A stretch of 64,000 nt of DNA from Lutibacter flavus (GTDB lineage Bacteria > Bacteroidota > Bacteroidia > Flavobacteriales > Flavobacteriaceae): contig NZ_FZNX01000001.1 in NCBI RefSeq assembly GCF_900188355.1, positions 543,754 to 607,753 of the forward strand, in the 5' to 3' direction. The translations under genes and the position numbers were made by a program. The notes under the pieces are model-generated. The model was given only the letters and a program-made list of their open reading frames with translations, did no database searches and was not told the DNA's origin. Shown one piece after another: positions 36,146 through 44,143 of the stretch. The stretch's first letter is position 1, and every line of letters starts with the position of its first letter.

Positions 36146-36577
36146 TTAATTTAGAAAGAATTCTAAATCCGATTCAAGAACTACGACCATCTGACCGTTC
36201 AAATCTTCAACTTCAACATATTCCATGTCCTCTTGGCCTACATAGTGATTGGCTTCAATTTCTAATGATTCTATGGTTAGTTCTTCTTCTCCATAAATTT
36301 GATACTCCCAATCCTCATCGAACATGAAGGTTAACTCTATTGAATATGCATTGAAGTCCTTGAACCCTTTAAATTGAGCCTCCAGTGGAGAACTAAACTC
36401 ACTTCCTTCTGGCATTCCATAATTAAAGAGCTCTTCCAGTTCTTTAACCTTTGATATTGCCTTGTTGCGTGCTTCAAATAGATTTGGTTCTTGGTAGGTG
36501 TATTCAAAATTCTCTGAATTAACAGTTCCCTTTTTGTCTGATTTTAAAATGTTTACTCTTACGATGTATTTTTTCAT
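36146..36577 (-). CDS. Small acidic array protein P2 (paralogue of 34476-35027)
   Basis: 143 residues. Shared with P1: KYIVR (3-7), NLFEARNKAIS (32-42) and the C-terminal ESDLEFFLN (135-143). It is very acidic (about 32 Asp/Glu against about 12 Lys/Arg), a composition seen in DNA-mimic anti-restriction proteins as well as in other small proteins. A DNA-mimic role beside a BREX locus is only a thought. It is the first gene of the minus-strand run, with a -7 box at 36666-36659 and hairpin D in its leader. The ~190 bp after it hold the stopped ATGAGAGA copy and hairpin C. Confidence 0.7.
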   Translation of the reverse strand: MKKYIVRVNILKSDKKGTVNSENFEYTYQEPNLFEARNKAISKVKELEELFNYGMPEGSEFSSPLEAQFKGFKDFNAYSIELTFMFDEDWEYQIYGEEELTIESLEIEANHYVGQEDMEYVEVEDLNGQMVVVLESDLEFFLN

Positions 36578-36594
36578 AATATTTAGTTTTAATT

Positions 36595-36614
36595 GGACTA
36601 TCTATTTTTAGTCC
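36595..36614 (-). promoter_or_regulatory. Leader hairpin D of the array
   Basis: Stem GGACTA (36595-36600) with TAGTCC (36609-36614) and an 8-nt loop, 17 nt before the P2 ATG. The stem sequence differs from B and C, but both flanks (CATAATATTTAGTTTTAATT; CGTTTAACAATCTG) match them, so the structure is kept while the stem has changed. Confidence 0.6.
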
Positions 36615-36658
36615 GTTTAACAATCTGTATTTGAACCACTTGCAAGCTAAATTCTATG

Positions 36659-36666
36659 CAAATATA
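36659..36666 (-). promoter_or_regulatory. -7 box of the minus-strand array
   Basis: The minus strand reads TATATTTG, an exact TAnnTTTG, about 45 nt upstream of hairpin D and 82 nt before the P2 ATG. It is the only exact box in the 36578-36792 divergent region; the -33 TTG is not well spaced. Confidence 0.55.
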
Positions 36667-36792
36667 CGAGATACTATTGGCTAAAAAAAGAGCAATTCAC
36701 AAAGTGAGTAAATTCACGCTTATTATTAAGTCTTTGTATATTAGTTTATTAAATCGTATTTTAGACGAAATAAAAATATCATTTACCTAAAT

Positions 36793-38265
36793 ATGAGTAA
36801 AAACAAGCTTACATTGATTGACAACATTGATTACAGTCATATCATAGTTGATTTACTGACTCCATTTGATTATGAAAAAAAATTTACTAAATATTCATTT
36901 AATACAATTGTTTTGGTTGCGTTGACAACAGGTTTACCGCTAAAAGGTTTAACTAGTTTGAAATGGGGAGATATACTCGAATATGATGAAAAAGGGAGGA
37001 CTAAATGTTTAGATAGAATAAATTTAGAGAGAGGTTACGACTTCTCAATTAGTAATAAGGTGCGAAAGCAAATTCTAACATTCTACACATACAGGAATCA
37101 GCCTAGATTTAAAAGACTTATTATAGATGATGGTTTTTGGAAGTATCAAACGAGAAAAAAATGGCTTACTAAGCTGAATTATACAGTTTGTTTGTGTAAA
37201 ACAAAAGAATCAATTCAAGATAAACGGCTAGAAATTCTGAATGACCATCTTACCCAAATTATATTTGGAAGAAGGGTAATAGAAACTTGTGGATATTCGA
37301 ATAAAATAGCGAATTTTCTAAAAGGGCTGTATAATATTAAAACGAGTCAACAACTTTTCACCTTTTTGGGTTTTAAATCTCGCAATGATTTCAAATACAA
37401 ATTATCTAACATATCATTAGCCGAAGGGGTTAACAATAGATTTAGTTTAGGGGAGCCCAAAAGTTTTTTAAATGAGAATAAGCATTTTTTAAAATTAAAA
37501 AAAGGGTCGAATGAGTATTATCCATTTCAACATTTTCAAGTATTTTATGATTTTTTAAATATCTTAAGGTTAGGCTATTTTGATGTTAAAGTTAAAAGTG
37601 TCTTAGTCTTGCTAATGATTAGCTTAACTAACGGAATTAGACCATCATCACTACTAAAGCTAATCTGGTCTGATTTTTTCGTTGCTGGGAAAAACGGCAT
37701 TTTGGATTGTTATACTCTAAAGGATTCAATTAAGATAAGCAGACATCAAATTAAATTAGACCATAATACCAAAAAGAAAATTCTACTACAATTCAAATGT
37801 TTGTTTCTTAATTTTGATTCTGAGATTGATATCGACAATTATCAGCTAACAATTTTAAAAGAACTTCCTGACCCTAAGATTCATGGCCTTATCACTATTG
37901 ATAACAAACTTATATTAAAAAATGAGGCTCCAAGCCTTAACGATAGTTGTTTTATTACCAATAAAATGAATACCCTAACACAACCATCATTAAATAGGGA
38001 AATTAAAAATGCATTGCGAGAGGTTGGATTTCAACATGCTGATAAATTCAAAACCGAATCTACAATGATAATGTATGGTAGAAGAATTCTCGATTTAAAA
38101 GGAAATCACACCCCAACTATCAGAGCTCTTGTAAAGCATTTCAACAGACGAAGTAAAAAAGATTTGTTTAAGTTTCTCTATATAGATTTCGAAAGAGGTT
38201 CAATAAGGCCGAAATATTTAGGGGAATTCACCAATATTTTTGAGCATGTATTATATGATATCTAG
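36793..38265 (+). CDS. Tandem degenerate tyrosine-recombinase-like protein
   Basis: 490 residues that look like two related halves, each with features of a tyrosine-recombinase catalytic domain. Half 1 has LVALTTGLPLKGLTSLKWGD (41-60) in the place of the catalytic TGLR motif but without the Arg, and GRRVIETCGYSNKIANFL (159-176) near its end. Half 2 has TNGIRPSSLLKLIW (279-292, Arg283 kept) and GRRILDLKGNHTPTIRALV (429-447) with KHFNRRSKKDLFKFLYID (448-465). The GRR blocks end alike (SQQLFTFLGF and KKDLFKFLYI). The His/Arg/Tyr catalytic set is not clearly kept in either half, so a DNA-binding rather than strand-exchange role is likely. It lies between the array and BREX, on the BREX strand. 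Confidence 0.55.
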   Translation: MSKNKLTLIDNIDYSHIIVDLLTPFDYEKKFTKYSFNTIVLVALTTGLPLKGLTSLKWGDILEYDEKGRTKCLDRINLERGYDFSISNKVRKQILTFYTYRNQPRFKRLIIDDGFWKYQTRKKWLTKLNYTVCLCKTKESIQDKRLEILNDHLTQIIFGRRVIETCGYSNKIANFLKGLYNIKTSQQLFTFLGFKSRNDFKYKLSNISLAEGVNNRFSLGEPKSFLNENKHFLKLKKGSNEYYPFQHFQVFYDFLNILRLGYFDVKVKSVLVLLMISLTNGIRPSSLLKLIWSDFFVAGKNGILDCYTLKDSIKISRHQIKLDHNTKKKILLQFKCLFLNFDSEIDIDNYQLTILKELPDPKIHGLITIDNKLILKNEAPSLNDSCFITNKMNTLTQPSLNREIKNALREVGFQHADKFKTESTMIMYGRRILDLKGNHTPTIRALVKHFNRRSKKDLFKFLYIDFERGSIRPKYLGEFTNIFEHVLYDI

Positions 38266-38341
38266 TATATATAATTATATCAAAACACTCCCCCTTTTTT
38301 AAATTTCAAATAGCTAAAAATATTTAATTATTTAGAATCAA

Positions 38342-38374
38342 TCTTCATTCATTATTTACTAAATTTGATGAAGA
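38342..38374 (+). promoter_or_regulatory. BREX promoter with inverted repeat
   Basis: TAAATTTG at 38360-38367 matches the -7 consensus and lies 31 nt before the ATG of the XRE gene. It is bracketed by a 7-bp inverted repeat, TCTTCAT (38342-38348) and ATGAAGA (38368-38374), well placed as an operator for the XRE protein. No well-spaced -33 TTG is seen. The rest of 38266-38398 shows nothing else. Confidence 0.5.
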
Positions 38375-38398
38375 GAAACTTTAATTTTTATTAAATAG

Positions 38399-38578
38399 AT
38401 GCTGTTAAAAGAATTACTAAAATCTAAAGGTGTTAAACAAAATTGGTTGGCCCAGCGAATTGGGGTTAGTACCGTAACTATGAGCAACTGGGTAAAAGGT
38501 AAAAGCCACCCATCAAAGAAAAACTTAATGAAGTTGAGCGAAGTACTGAATGTTCATCTAAACGATTTAGTAAATTAA
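38399..38578 (+). CDS. Minimal XRE-family HTH regulator at head of BREX
   Basis: 59 residues that are almost only a Cro/CI-type helix-turn-helix (VKQNWLAQRIGVSTVTMSNW then VKGKSHPSKKNLMKLSEVL). Its stop overlaps the brxA start as TAATG, so the two are translationally coupled. Many BREX loci have a larger WYL-type regulator (BrxR) upstream; this small protein stands in that place. It is inferred to control the BREX promoter through the inverted repeat at 38342-38374. Confidence 0.85.
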   Translation: MLLKELLKSKGVKQNWLAQRIGVSTVTMSNWVKGKSHPSKKNLMKLSEVLNVHLNDLVN

Positions 38579-39174
38579 TGGCGAAAACAAACAAATATAA
38601 CTTCTCGTTTACTGGATTTTCTTTAAGAGTAAACGAAATGACCAAAGTTGCTGAAGCAATGAATGAAGGACTCCCAGTTGAGATGGTTGATTTTGGTGAC
38701 GGAAACAGAAACACAGGACAACGTAGATTGGTGGAAATAAAAAAGAGGTTAAAAAAGTTAACCGATAAAGAACTACATCTTCTCATCGCTGGAGATTTCA
38801 TATCTCAAAAGCAAATAGCCTTCCTTTCCGTTTGCAAAGTACACACATTTATCAGAGATTTTGTGGTGGAAGTTCTACGTGAAAAATTGTTGGTGTTTGA
38901 TTATCAAATTACCGAAGGAGATTATATTTCATTTTACAGACGAAAATCTGAGTTGCATCCAGAAATGGAGAATTTAACAGATAGAACACAGAGTGCAATT
39001 CGACAAGTCACCTTTAAAATATTGGAGGAAGCTGGGATTATAGATAATACTAAGACAAAAATGATTCAACCTCAACTTTTAGACGCTAACGTTATCAATA
39101 CAATAGCATCCGATAATGAGCAATGGTTAAAAGTCTTTTTTATGAGTGATATGGATATAGAAAATATAAATTAA
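38578..39174 (+). CDS. brxA: BREX protein BrxA (DUF1819)
   Basis: 198 residues, matching the DUF1819/BrxA family: NFSFTGFSLRVNEMTKVAEA at the start, then FGDGNRNTGQRRLVEIKKRL and a winged-helix-like second half (RTQSAIRQVTFKILEEAGII, about 140-160). BrxA is a small DNA-binding-type protein of type 1 BREX whose exact role is unsettled. Start overlaps the XRE gene; the stop is 1 nt before brxB. Confidence 0.9.
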   Translation: MAKTNKYNFSFTGFSLRVNEMTKVAEAMNEGLPVEMVDFGDGNRNTGQRRLVEIKKRLKKLTDKELHLLIAGDFISQKQIAFLSVCKVHTFIRDFVVEVLREKLLVFDYQITEGDYISFYRRKSELHPEMENLTDRTQSAIRQVTFKILEEAGIIDNTKTKMIQPQLLDANVINTIASDNEQWLKVFFMSDMDIENIN

Positions 39175-39175
39175 T

Positions 39176-39757
39176 ATGGTAGAAATTGTAAAAAAGTTTG
39201 ATGATTTATATAAGAAACTATCATCTAGTCGATTTTTGAGAAAAGATGGATTGGGTGGTGAAATACCTTTTTTTATATCGCCATATAAAGCAGAACAAGA
39301 GCTGAAAATAGCTGAGTCAATTCAACTGTTGAAAAAGAAATTAGACACCGCTGGTGTGCCTATTTTAGAAATCAACTTATATGATTTAGTCTGTGAAATA
39401 CTAGAAGAAAAAGGCGGTGTGGAGCGGATGTTTAGAGTGGAAAATAGAAAATCTAAAGATAAGTTTTTAAGAGCGCTACAGTCCTCGTTAAATATACATC
39501 AAGTACTGATGCCTAGGATTGAAAAGAAGATATTAGAGAGTGATGTCAAGATTTATTTCCTGACTGGTGTTGGTTTGGTGTACCCATTCATAAGGTCCCA
39601 CAATGTATTGAACAATCTCCAAAATATTGCAAAAGAGGCTCCAACGGTGATGTTTTTCCCTGGGGATTATGATGGGCATTCTTTAAACCTTTTTGGGTTG
39701 TTAAAAGATGACAATTATTACCGAGCATTTAATATTGATAAAATTGAAGCAAAATAA
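39176..39757 (+). CDS. brxB: BREX protein BrxB (DUF1788)
   Basis: 193 residues, DUF1788/BrxB: FISPYKAEQELKIAESIQLL near residue 29, FLTGVGLVYPFIRSHNVLNN (about 125-144) and the family ending VMFFPGDYDGHSLNLFGLL. It is a small cytoplasmic BREX component of unknown biochemistry. Tight spacing on both sides (1 nt after brxA, 6 nt before brxC). Confidence 0.9.
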   Translation: MVEIVKKFDDLYKKLSSSRFLRKDGLGGEIPFFISPYKAEQELKIAESIQLLKKKLDTAGVPILEINLYDLVCEILEEKGGVERMFRVENRKSKDKFLRALQSSLNIHQVLMPRIEKKILESDVKIYFLTGVGLVYPFIRSHNVLNNLQNIAKEAPTVMFFPGDYDGHSLNLFGLLKDDNYYRAFNIDKIEAK

Positions 39758-39763
39758 ATTATT

Positions 39764-42700
39764 ATGATAAAGAAGTTTTTTGAAAAAGACATTAACAGAA
39801 ACATTGAAACGGTTATTAAAGCGGATGACCGTGAGCATATCTCTGATGAGGTAGTTGAATATGTAATTACCAACGAAATTGGAAAAAAAATAAGAGACCT
39901 ATTCTCTGAATACATTGACTACGCTGGAGCCAATGGTGTTTGGATTTCAGGTTTTTTCGGAAGTGGTAAATCTCACTTGTTAAAGATTTTATCATATGTA
40001 TTAGAAAATAAGGAAGCGTATGATGGTTATAAAAGTGGGGAGCTATTCGCAGAAAAGATTGAGAATGATGAGATGCTAAAAGCTGATGTTCTTAGAGCCT
40101 CCAAAATACCTTCAGAATCTATTTTATTCAACATTGACCAGCAAGCTCAGATTACAAGTAAATCAGATGAGAATGCCATTTTATCTGTATTTTATAAAGT
40201 GTTTTTTGACCATTTAGGCTATTATGGTTTTCAACCTCACGTAGCGGAATTCGAAATGTGGTTGGATAAACAAGGTCAGTACGATACGTTCAAAACGAAC
40301 TTTAATACCAAGCACGAAAAATCTTGGGAAGAAGCTAGAATAGACTATTTCGACCCTATGGTCACGGATGATATTGCTGAAGTATTGGGAGAATTAAATA
40401 ATACCGATGCATCCAAATATGAAGATATTTTAGATGATTTAGAAGATAAACAAAAACAATCTATTGAAGATTTTGCTGAGAGGGTTCATAACTATCTTAA
40501 AACGAAATCTTCTGATTTTAGACTGAATTTCTTTGTGGATGAGGTTGGTCAGTATATTAGTGACAACACCAAACTGATGCTAAATTTACAAACCATCGCT
40601 GAAACCTTAGCGACAAGAACACACGGAAAATCTTGGATATTGGTTACGTCTCAAGAAGATATGGAAAAGGTTGTTGGAGATATGAATAAGCAACAACAGA
40701 ATGACTTTTCACGTATTCAAGCTCGTTTTAAAATAAAAGTTCCGCTTACTTCTGCAAATGTGGATGAAGTAATAGAAAAACGTTTATTAAAGAAAAATAG
40801 TGATGCTCAAAAACAACTAGTTGCTTCTTATAAAAAAGAAAGTGCCCATTTAGAATCATTATTATCCTTTTCTGAAGCTGGTGTTCAATTTAAAGGATAT
40901 TCAGGCGGAGCTGATTTTGGAAATAAATTTCCATTGGTTCCATATCAGTTTGATTTATTTCAACAATGTAGAAGAGCATTGTCAACACATAATGCATTCC
41001 AAGGAAAACACGCTTCCGTGGGAGAACGTTCTATGTTGGGTGTGTTTCAACAAGTGATTCAAAAAATCGAAAATAGAGATGACAAAGCCTTGGTAAGTTT
41101 CGACTTAATGTTTGAAGGCATTCGTAACGAATTACGTGGTGAAATCCAAAGTTCTGTGATTTTAGCGGAACGAAATCTGGATAACAATTTTGCTAAACAG
41201 GTATTAAAAGCACTATTCTTAGTGAAGTACTTTGGTAACTTTAAAACTACCAAAAGAAATATATCAGTGTTAATGATTGATGATATCAATATTGACCTAA
41301 ACAAACACAAACAAAACATTGATGAAGCGCTTAATATCCTTGAAAACCAAAATTATGTACAACGAAATGGTGATTTGTATGAGTTTTTAACGGATGATGA
41401 AAGAGATATTGAAGAAGAAATTAAAGAGACAGAGATTGATGACCCAGCTGTTACCCAATTATTAAAAGAAATTTTATTTGATGAAATCATACGTGATAAC
41501 AAAATAAAATACTTGGATAACAAGCAAGATTACGATTTTACGACCAAGATTGATGGTTCTATGTTTGGGAGAGAAAAGGAGTTAGAAATCGAAATCATTA
41601 CAGAAAATTATAGTGATTATGAGAACGTAGTTTTTATACAATCACAAACAATGGGAAGCACCAGTATGAAAATGGTGTTAAGCTCTGATGCTGTATTTAT
41701 GAAAGATGTCAAAATGTATTTACGAACTCATAAATACGTAAAACAAAATCAATCTACATCCAATCCAACGGAGCGTAAACGAATACTTCAGGACAAAGCT
41801 CAACTAAATGCAGAAAGACGCAGAAATTTAATGCTTATTGCCAATAACTCGTTAGCAAAGTCTACCGTGTATATGAATGGTTCTAAGCACGAATTGGGGC
41901 AAACTGCCGATGGTAAAACTCGTGTAGTAAATGCATTTCAAGACCTGATAAAAACAGTGTATTCGAGCCTTAGAATGTTGGGTACTACACAGTATAGTGA
42001 AGATACTATAAAAGCAACTGTAGTTTCAAGACAAGATGATTTATTTGGAGCTGATGATGCTACCATCTCAGAAGCAGAATCAGAGGTTTTAAATATCATC
42101 AATAGACGAAAGAAACAAGCGGATAGAACGTCATTAAACGACCTTAAAATGCACTTTTCACGTAAACCATATGGTTGGTATCCAAATGCTATCTGGACTA
42201 TTACAGCAAGGTTGTACAAGCGAGGGAAAGTTGAAATTATGCAAGGTTCAAATAGTTTAGAGGACCAAGATGTATTGAATGCATTGTTGAATAGTTCGAA
42301 ACACGGAACAACATTATTAGAGCCACAAGCAAGTTTTGATTTAAATGCTGTAAAAAAATTAAAACAAGTCTATAAAGATGCTTTTGACGAATCGTGTCCA
42401 TTAAAAGAACCTAAAGATGTGGCCAACGCTTTTAAAAATGAAATAAAAGAAATGGTTGTTGTTGTGAATCAACTACTGGCTCGTAAAAATGAATACCACT
42501 TCCTGAAAACCTTAGAAGATTTCAGTGAAAAATTGGATATGCTATCTAAAAAAGAATACAGTTATTTTATTACCAATCTTGCCGATTTTGAGGATAATTT
42601 ATTAGATACCAAAGAGGACTTATTGGACCCGATTAAACGGTTTATGAATGGTGACCAAGTAAAAATTTACGATGAAATCAAAAAATTATTAAATAGTAAT

Positions 42701-43261
42701 AATGCCAATCTAAATTTTATTGAAGGTGATGAGGTTAAAACCTTAGAGACCATTCTTGAAAGTGATTCTCCATACAAAGGAAATGGCATTCAACTGGCAA
42801 AAGCATCAAAAGATAGCCTGACTAAAAAAGTATTGGATGCTATTGATGCTGAAAAGGAGGTATTCAATACCAAAATTAATGACATTGAGAAGGCAATTCT
42901 AGATTCTGATGAATACAGCAAAATTGACAATGGGCAACAAAGGGAAATTCAAAAAACGATACTCGATTTAAAAAAGAAAGTTACTGAAGAACGCTTTATT
43001 GGAAACATTAGAGTTACAACTAGTACTATTAAGAACAACTTATATAGTGACCAAATGAATTTAATGTCCAAATGGTTAGCTCCAAAACCTGAGAGTGGAA
43101 AAGTAGAAGAACCTCAAGCCAAATATATTAAAAAAAGTAATATTCGGGTTGAATTTGTTAAGCACGAATTAACCAATGAAGAAGATGTGAATGCATATAT
43201 AGAAGCTTTAAAAGAAGCCTATTTAGAACGCATTCATCAAAATTTAAAAATTACATTGTAA
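39764..43261 (+). CDS. brxC: BREX P-loop ATPase BrxC
   Basis: 1165 residues, a large STAND/AAA-like NTPase of type 1 BREX. Walker A GFFGSGKS is at 63-70 and a Walker-B-like FFVDEVGQYI at 256-265. The start (VIKADDREHISDEVVEYV) and the long helical C-terminal half are typical of BrxC. With PglX and PglZ it is needed for phage exclusion and host methylation in studied systems. It is followed 14 nt later by a nuclease-like cargo gene rather than directly by pglX. Confidence 0.93.
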   Translation: MIKKFFEKDINRNIETVIKADDREHISDEVVEYVITNEIGKKIRDLFSEYIDYAGANGVWISGFFGSGKSHLLKILSYVLENKEAYDGYKSGELFAEKIENDEMLKADVLRASKIPSESILFNIDQQAQITSKSDENAILSVFYKVFFDHLGYYGFQPHVAEFEMWLDKQGQYDTFKTNFNTKHEKSWEEARIDYFDPMVTDDIAEVLGELNNTDASKYEDILDDLEDKQKQSIEDFAERVHNYLKTKSSDFRLNFFVDEVGQYISDNTKLMLNLQTIAETLATRTHGKSWILVTSQEDMEKVVGDMNKQQQNDFSRIQARFKIKVPLTSANVDEVIEKRLLKKNSDAQKQLVASYKKESAHLESLLSFSEAGVQFKGYSGGADFGNKFPLVPYQFDLFQQCRRALSTHNAFQGKHASVGERSMLGVFQQVIQKIENRDDKALVSFDLMFEGIRNELRGEIQSSVILAERNLDNNFAKQVLKALFLVKYFGNFKTTKRNISVLMIDDINIDLNKHKQNIDEALNILENQNYVQRNGDLYEFLTDDERDIEEEIKETEIDDPAVTQLLKEILFDEIIRDNKIKYLDNKQDYDFTTKIDGSMFGREKELEIEIITENYSDYENVVFIQSQTMGSTSMKMVLSSDAVFMKDVKMYLRTHKYVKQNQSTSNPTERKRILQDKAQLNAERRRNLMLIANNSLAKSTVYMNGSKHELGQTADGKTRVVNAFQDLIKTVYSSLRMLGTTQYSEDTIKATVVSRQDDLFGADDATISEAESEVLNIINRRKKQADRTSLNDLKMHFSRKPYGWYPNAIWTITARLYKRGKVEIMQGSNSLEDQDVLNALLNSSKHGTTLLEPQASFDLNAVKKLKQVYKDAFDESCPLKEPKDVANAFKNEIKEMVVVVNQLLARKNEYHFLKTLEDFSEKLDMLSKKEYSYFITNLADFEDNLLDTKEDLLDPIKRFMNGDQVKIYDEIKKLLNSNNANLNFIEGDEVKTLETILESDSPYKGNGIQLAKASKDSLTKKVLDAIDAEKEVFNTKINDIEKAILDSDEYSKIDNGQQREIQKTILDLKKKVTEERFIGNIRVTTSTIKNNLYSDQMNLMSKWLAPKPESGKVEEPQAKYIKKSNIRVEFVKHELTNEEDVNAYIEALKEAYLERIHQNLKITL

Positions 43262-43275
43262 ATATAATAATTGTT

Positions 43276-44139
43276 ATGAATTATATAAAACCAGAAATTA
43301 TTAGTCTTAAAAACAGTAAAGAATTTAATGAAAAATGGCTTCAAGCAAGAATAGAAGAGGACCCAACTATAGTTGGTCTAGGGGAGTTGGAATTCAGGGA
43401 TACTGAAAAAATCCAAATTGGAGGTGGTCGCTTAGATACCATTTTATATGACCCCGAAGATAATAAAAGATATGAGGTTGAAATTCAATTGGGAAAAACG
43501 GATGAGTCACACATTATAAGGACTATTGAATATTGGGATTTGGAAAGAAAGAAAAACCCTCAGTATAGTCATTGTGCTGTAATAATTGCTGAAGATATTA
43601 CAAGTAGATTTTTAAACGTTATTTCTCTATTCAATGGGTTCATACCCTTAATTGCAATTCAGGTAAAAGCGATAAAAATTGAAGATAATATTTCACTTTT
43701 CTTTACCAAAGTATTAGATGAGACAAAATTTGAATTATTGGAAGAGGATATCAATTCAGAACCTACTGACAGAGATTATTGGGAAAAAAAAGCTACAAAA
43801 AATTCACTTAAATTAACTGATGAAATATATAAAGGTTTAGGAGAATTAACTAATGATTATAATTTGAAATACAATAAGCATTACATAGGTCTTGAGAACA
43901 ATAATATTGCAAATAATTTCATCTCTTTTATACCTAGAAAGTCAGGTGTAATTGCACGTATTAAAATGGAAAAGAATGAGGAGGTTGATGAAATATTAGA
44001 AAATTCAGATATGGATACTCTTTCCTTTGATAAAAAATGGAGATTATACAGACTAAAGTTAAATAAGAAAGACGTTCCTGAAAATATGGAAATAATTAAG
44101 GATTTAGTATCACGAGCAAAAACTGAATACAGAAATTAA
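43276..44139 (+). CDS. PD-(D/E)XK-like protein inserted in BREX
   Basis: 287 residues. The N-terminal ~150 resemble a restriction-endonuclease-like core: GGGRLDTILYD with Asp54, then YEVEIQLG with Glu69-x-Gln71 (a D...ExQ variant of the motif), followed by TDESHIIRTIEYWD and two beta-strands (CAVIIAED, IPLIAIQVKAI). A C-terminal domain (about 165-287) has no recognisable family. It lies between brxC and pglX with gaps of 14 and 4 nt, so it is expressed with them. It may be an extra nuclease or an inactive fold used for DNA binding. Confidence 0.6.
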   Translation: MNYIKPEIISLKNSKEFNEKWLQARIEEDPTIVGLGELEFRDTEKIQIGGGRLDTILYDPEDNKRYEVEIQLGKTDESHIIRTIEYWDLERKKNPQYSHCAVIIAEDITSRFLNVISLFNGFIPLIAIQVKAIKIEDNISLFFTKVLDETKFELLEEDINSEPTDRDYWEKKATKNSLKLTDEIYKGLGELTNDYNLKYNKHYIGLENNNIANNFISFIPRKSGVIARIKMEKNEEVDEILENSDMDTLSFDKKWRLYRLKLNKKDVPENMEIIKDLVSRAKTEYRN

Positions 44140-44143
44140 TACT

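Noticed and set aside
35183..36614. Leader hairpins as Rho-independent terminators
   Set aside because: No T run follows the stems on the transcribed (minus) strand, stems are short and AT-rich sequence with start codons follows; they look like leader elements instead.
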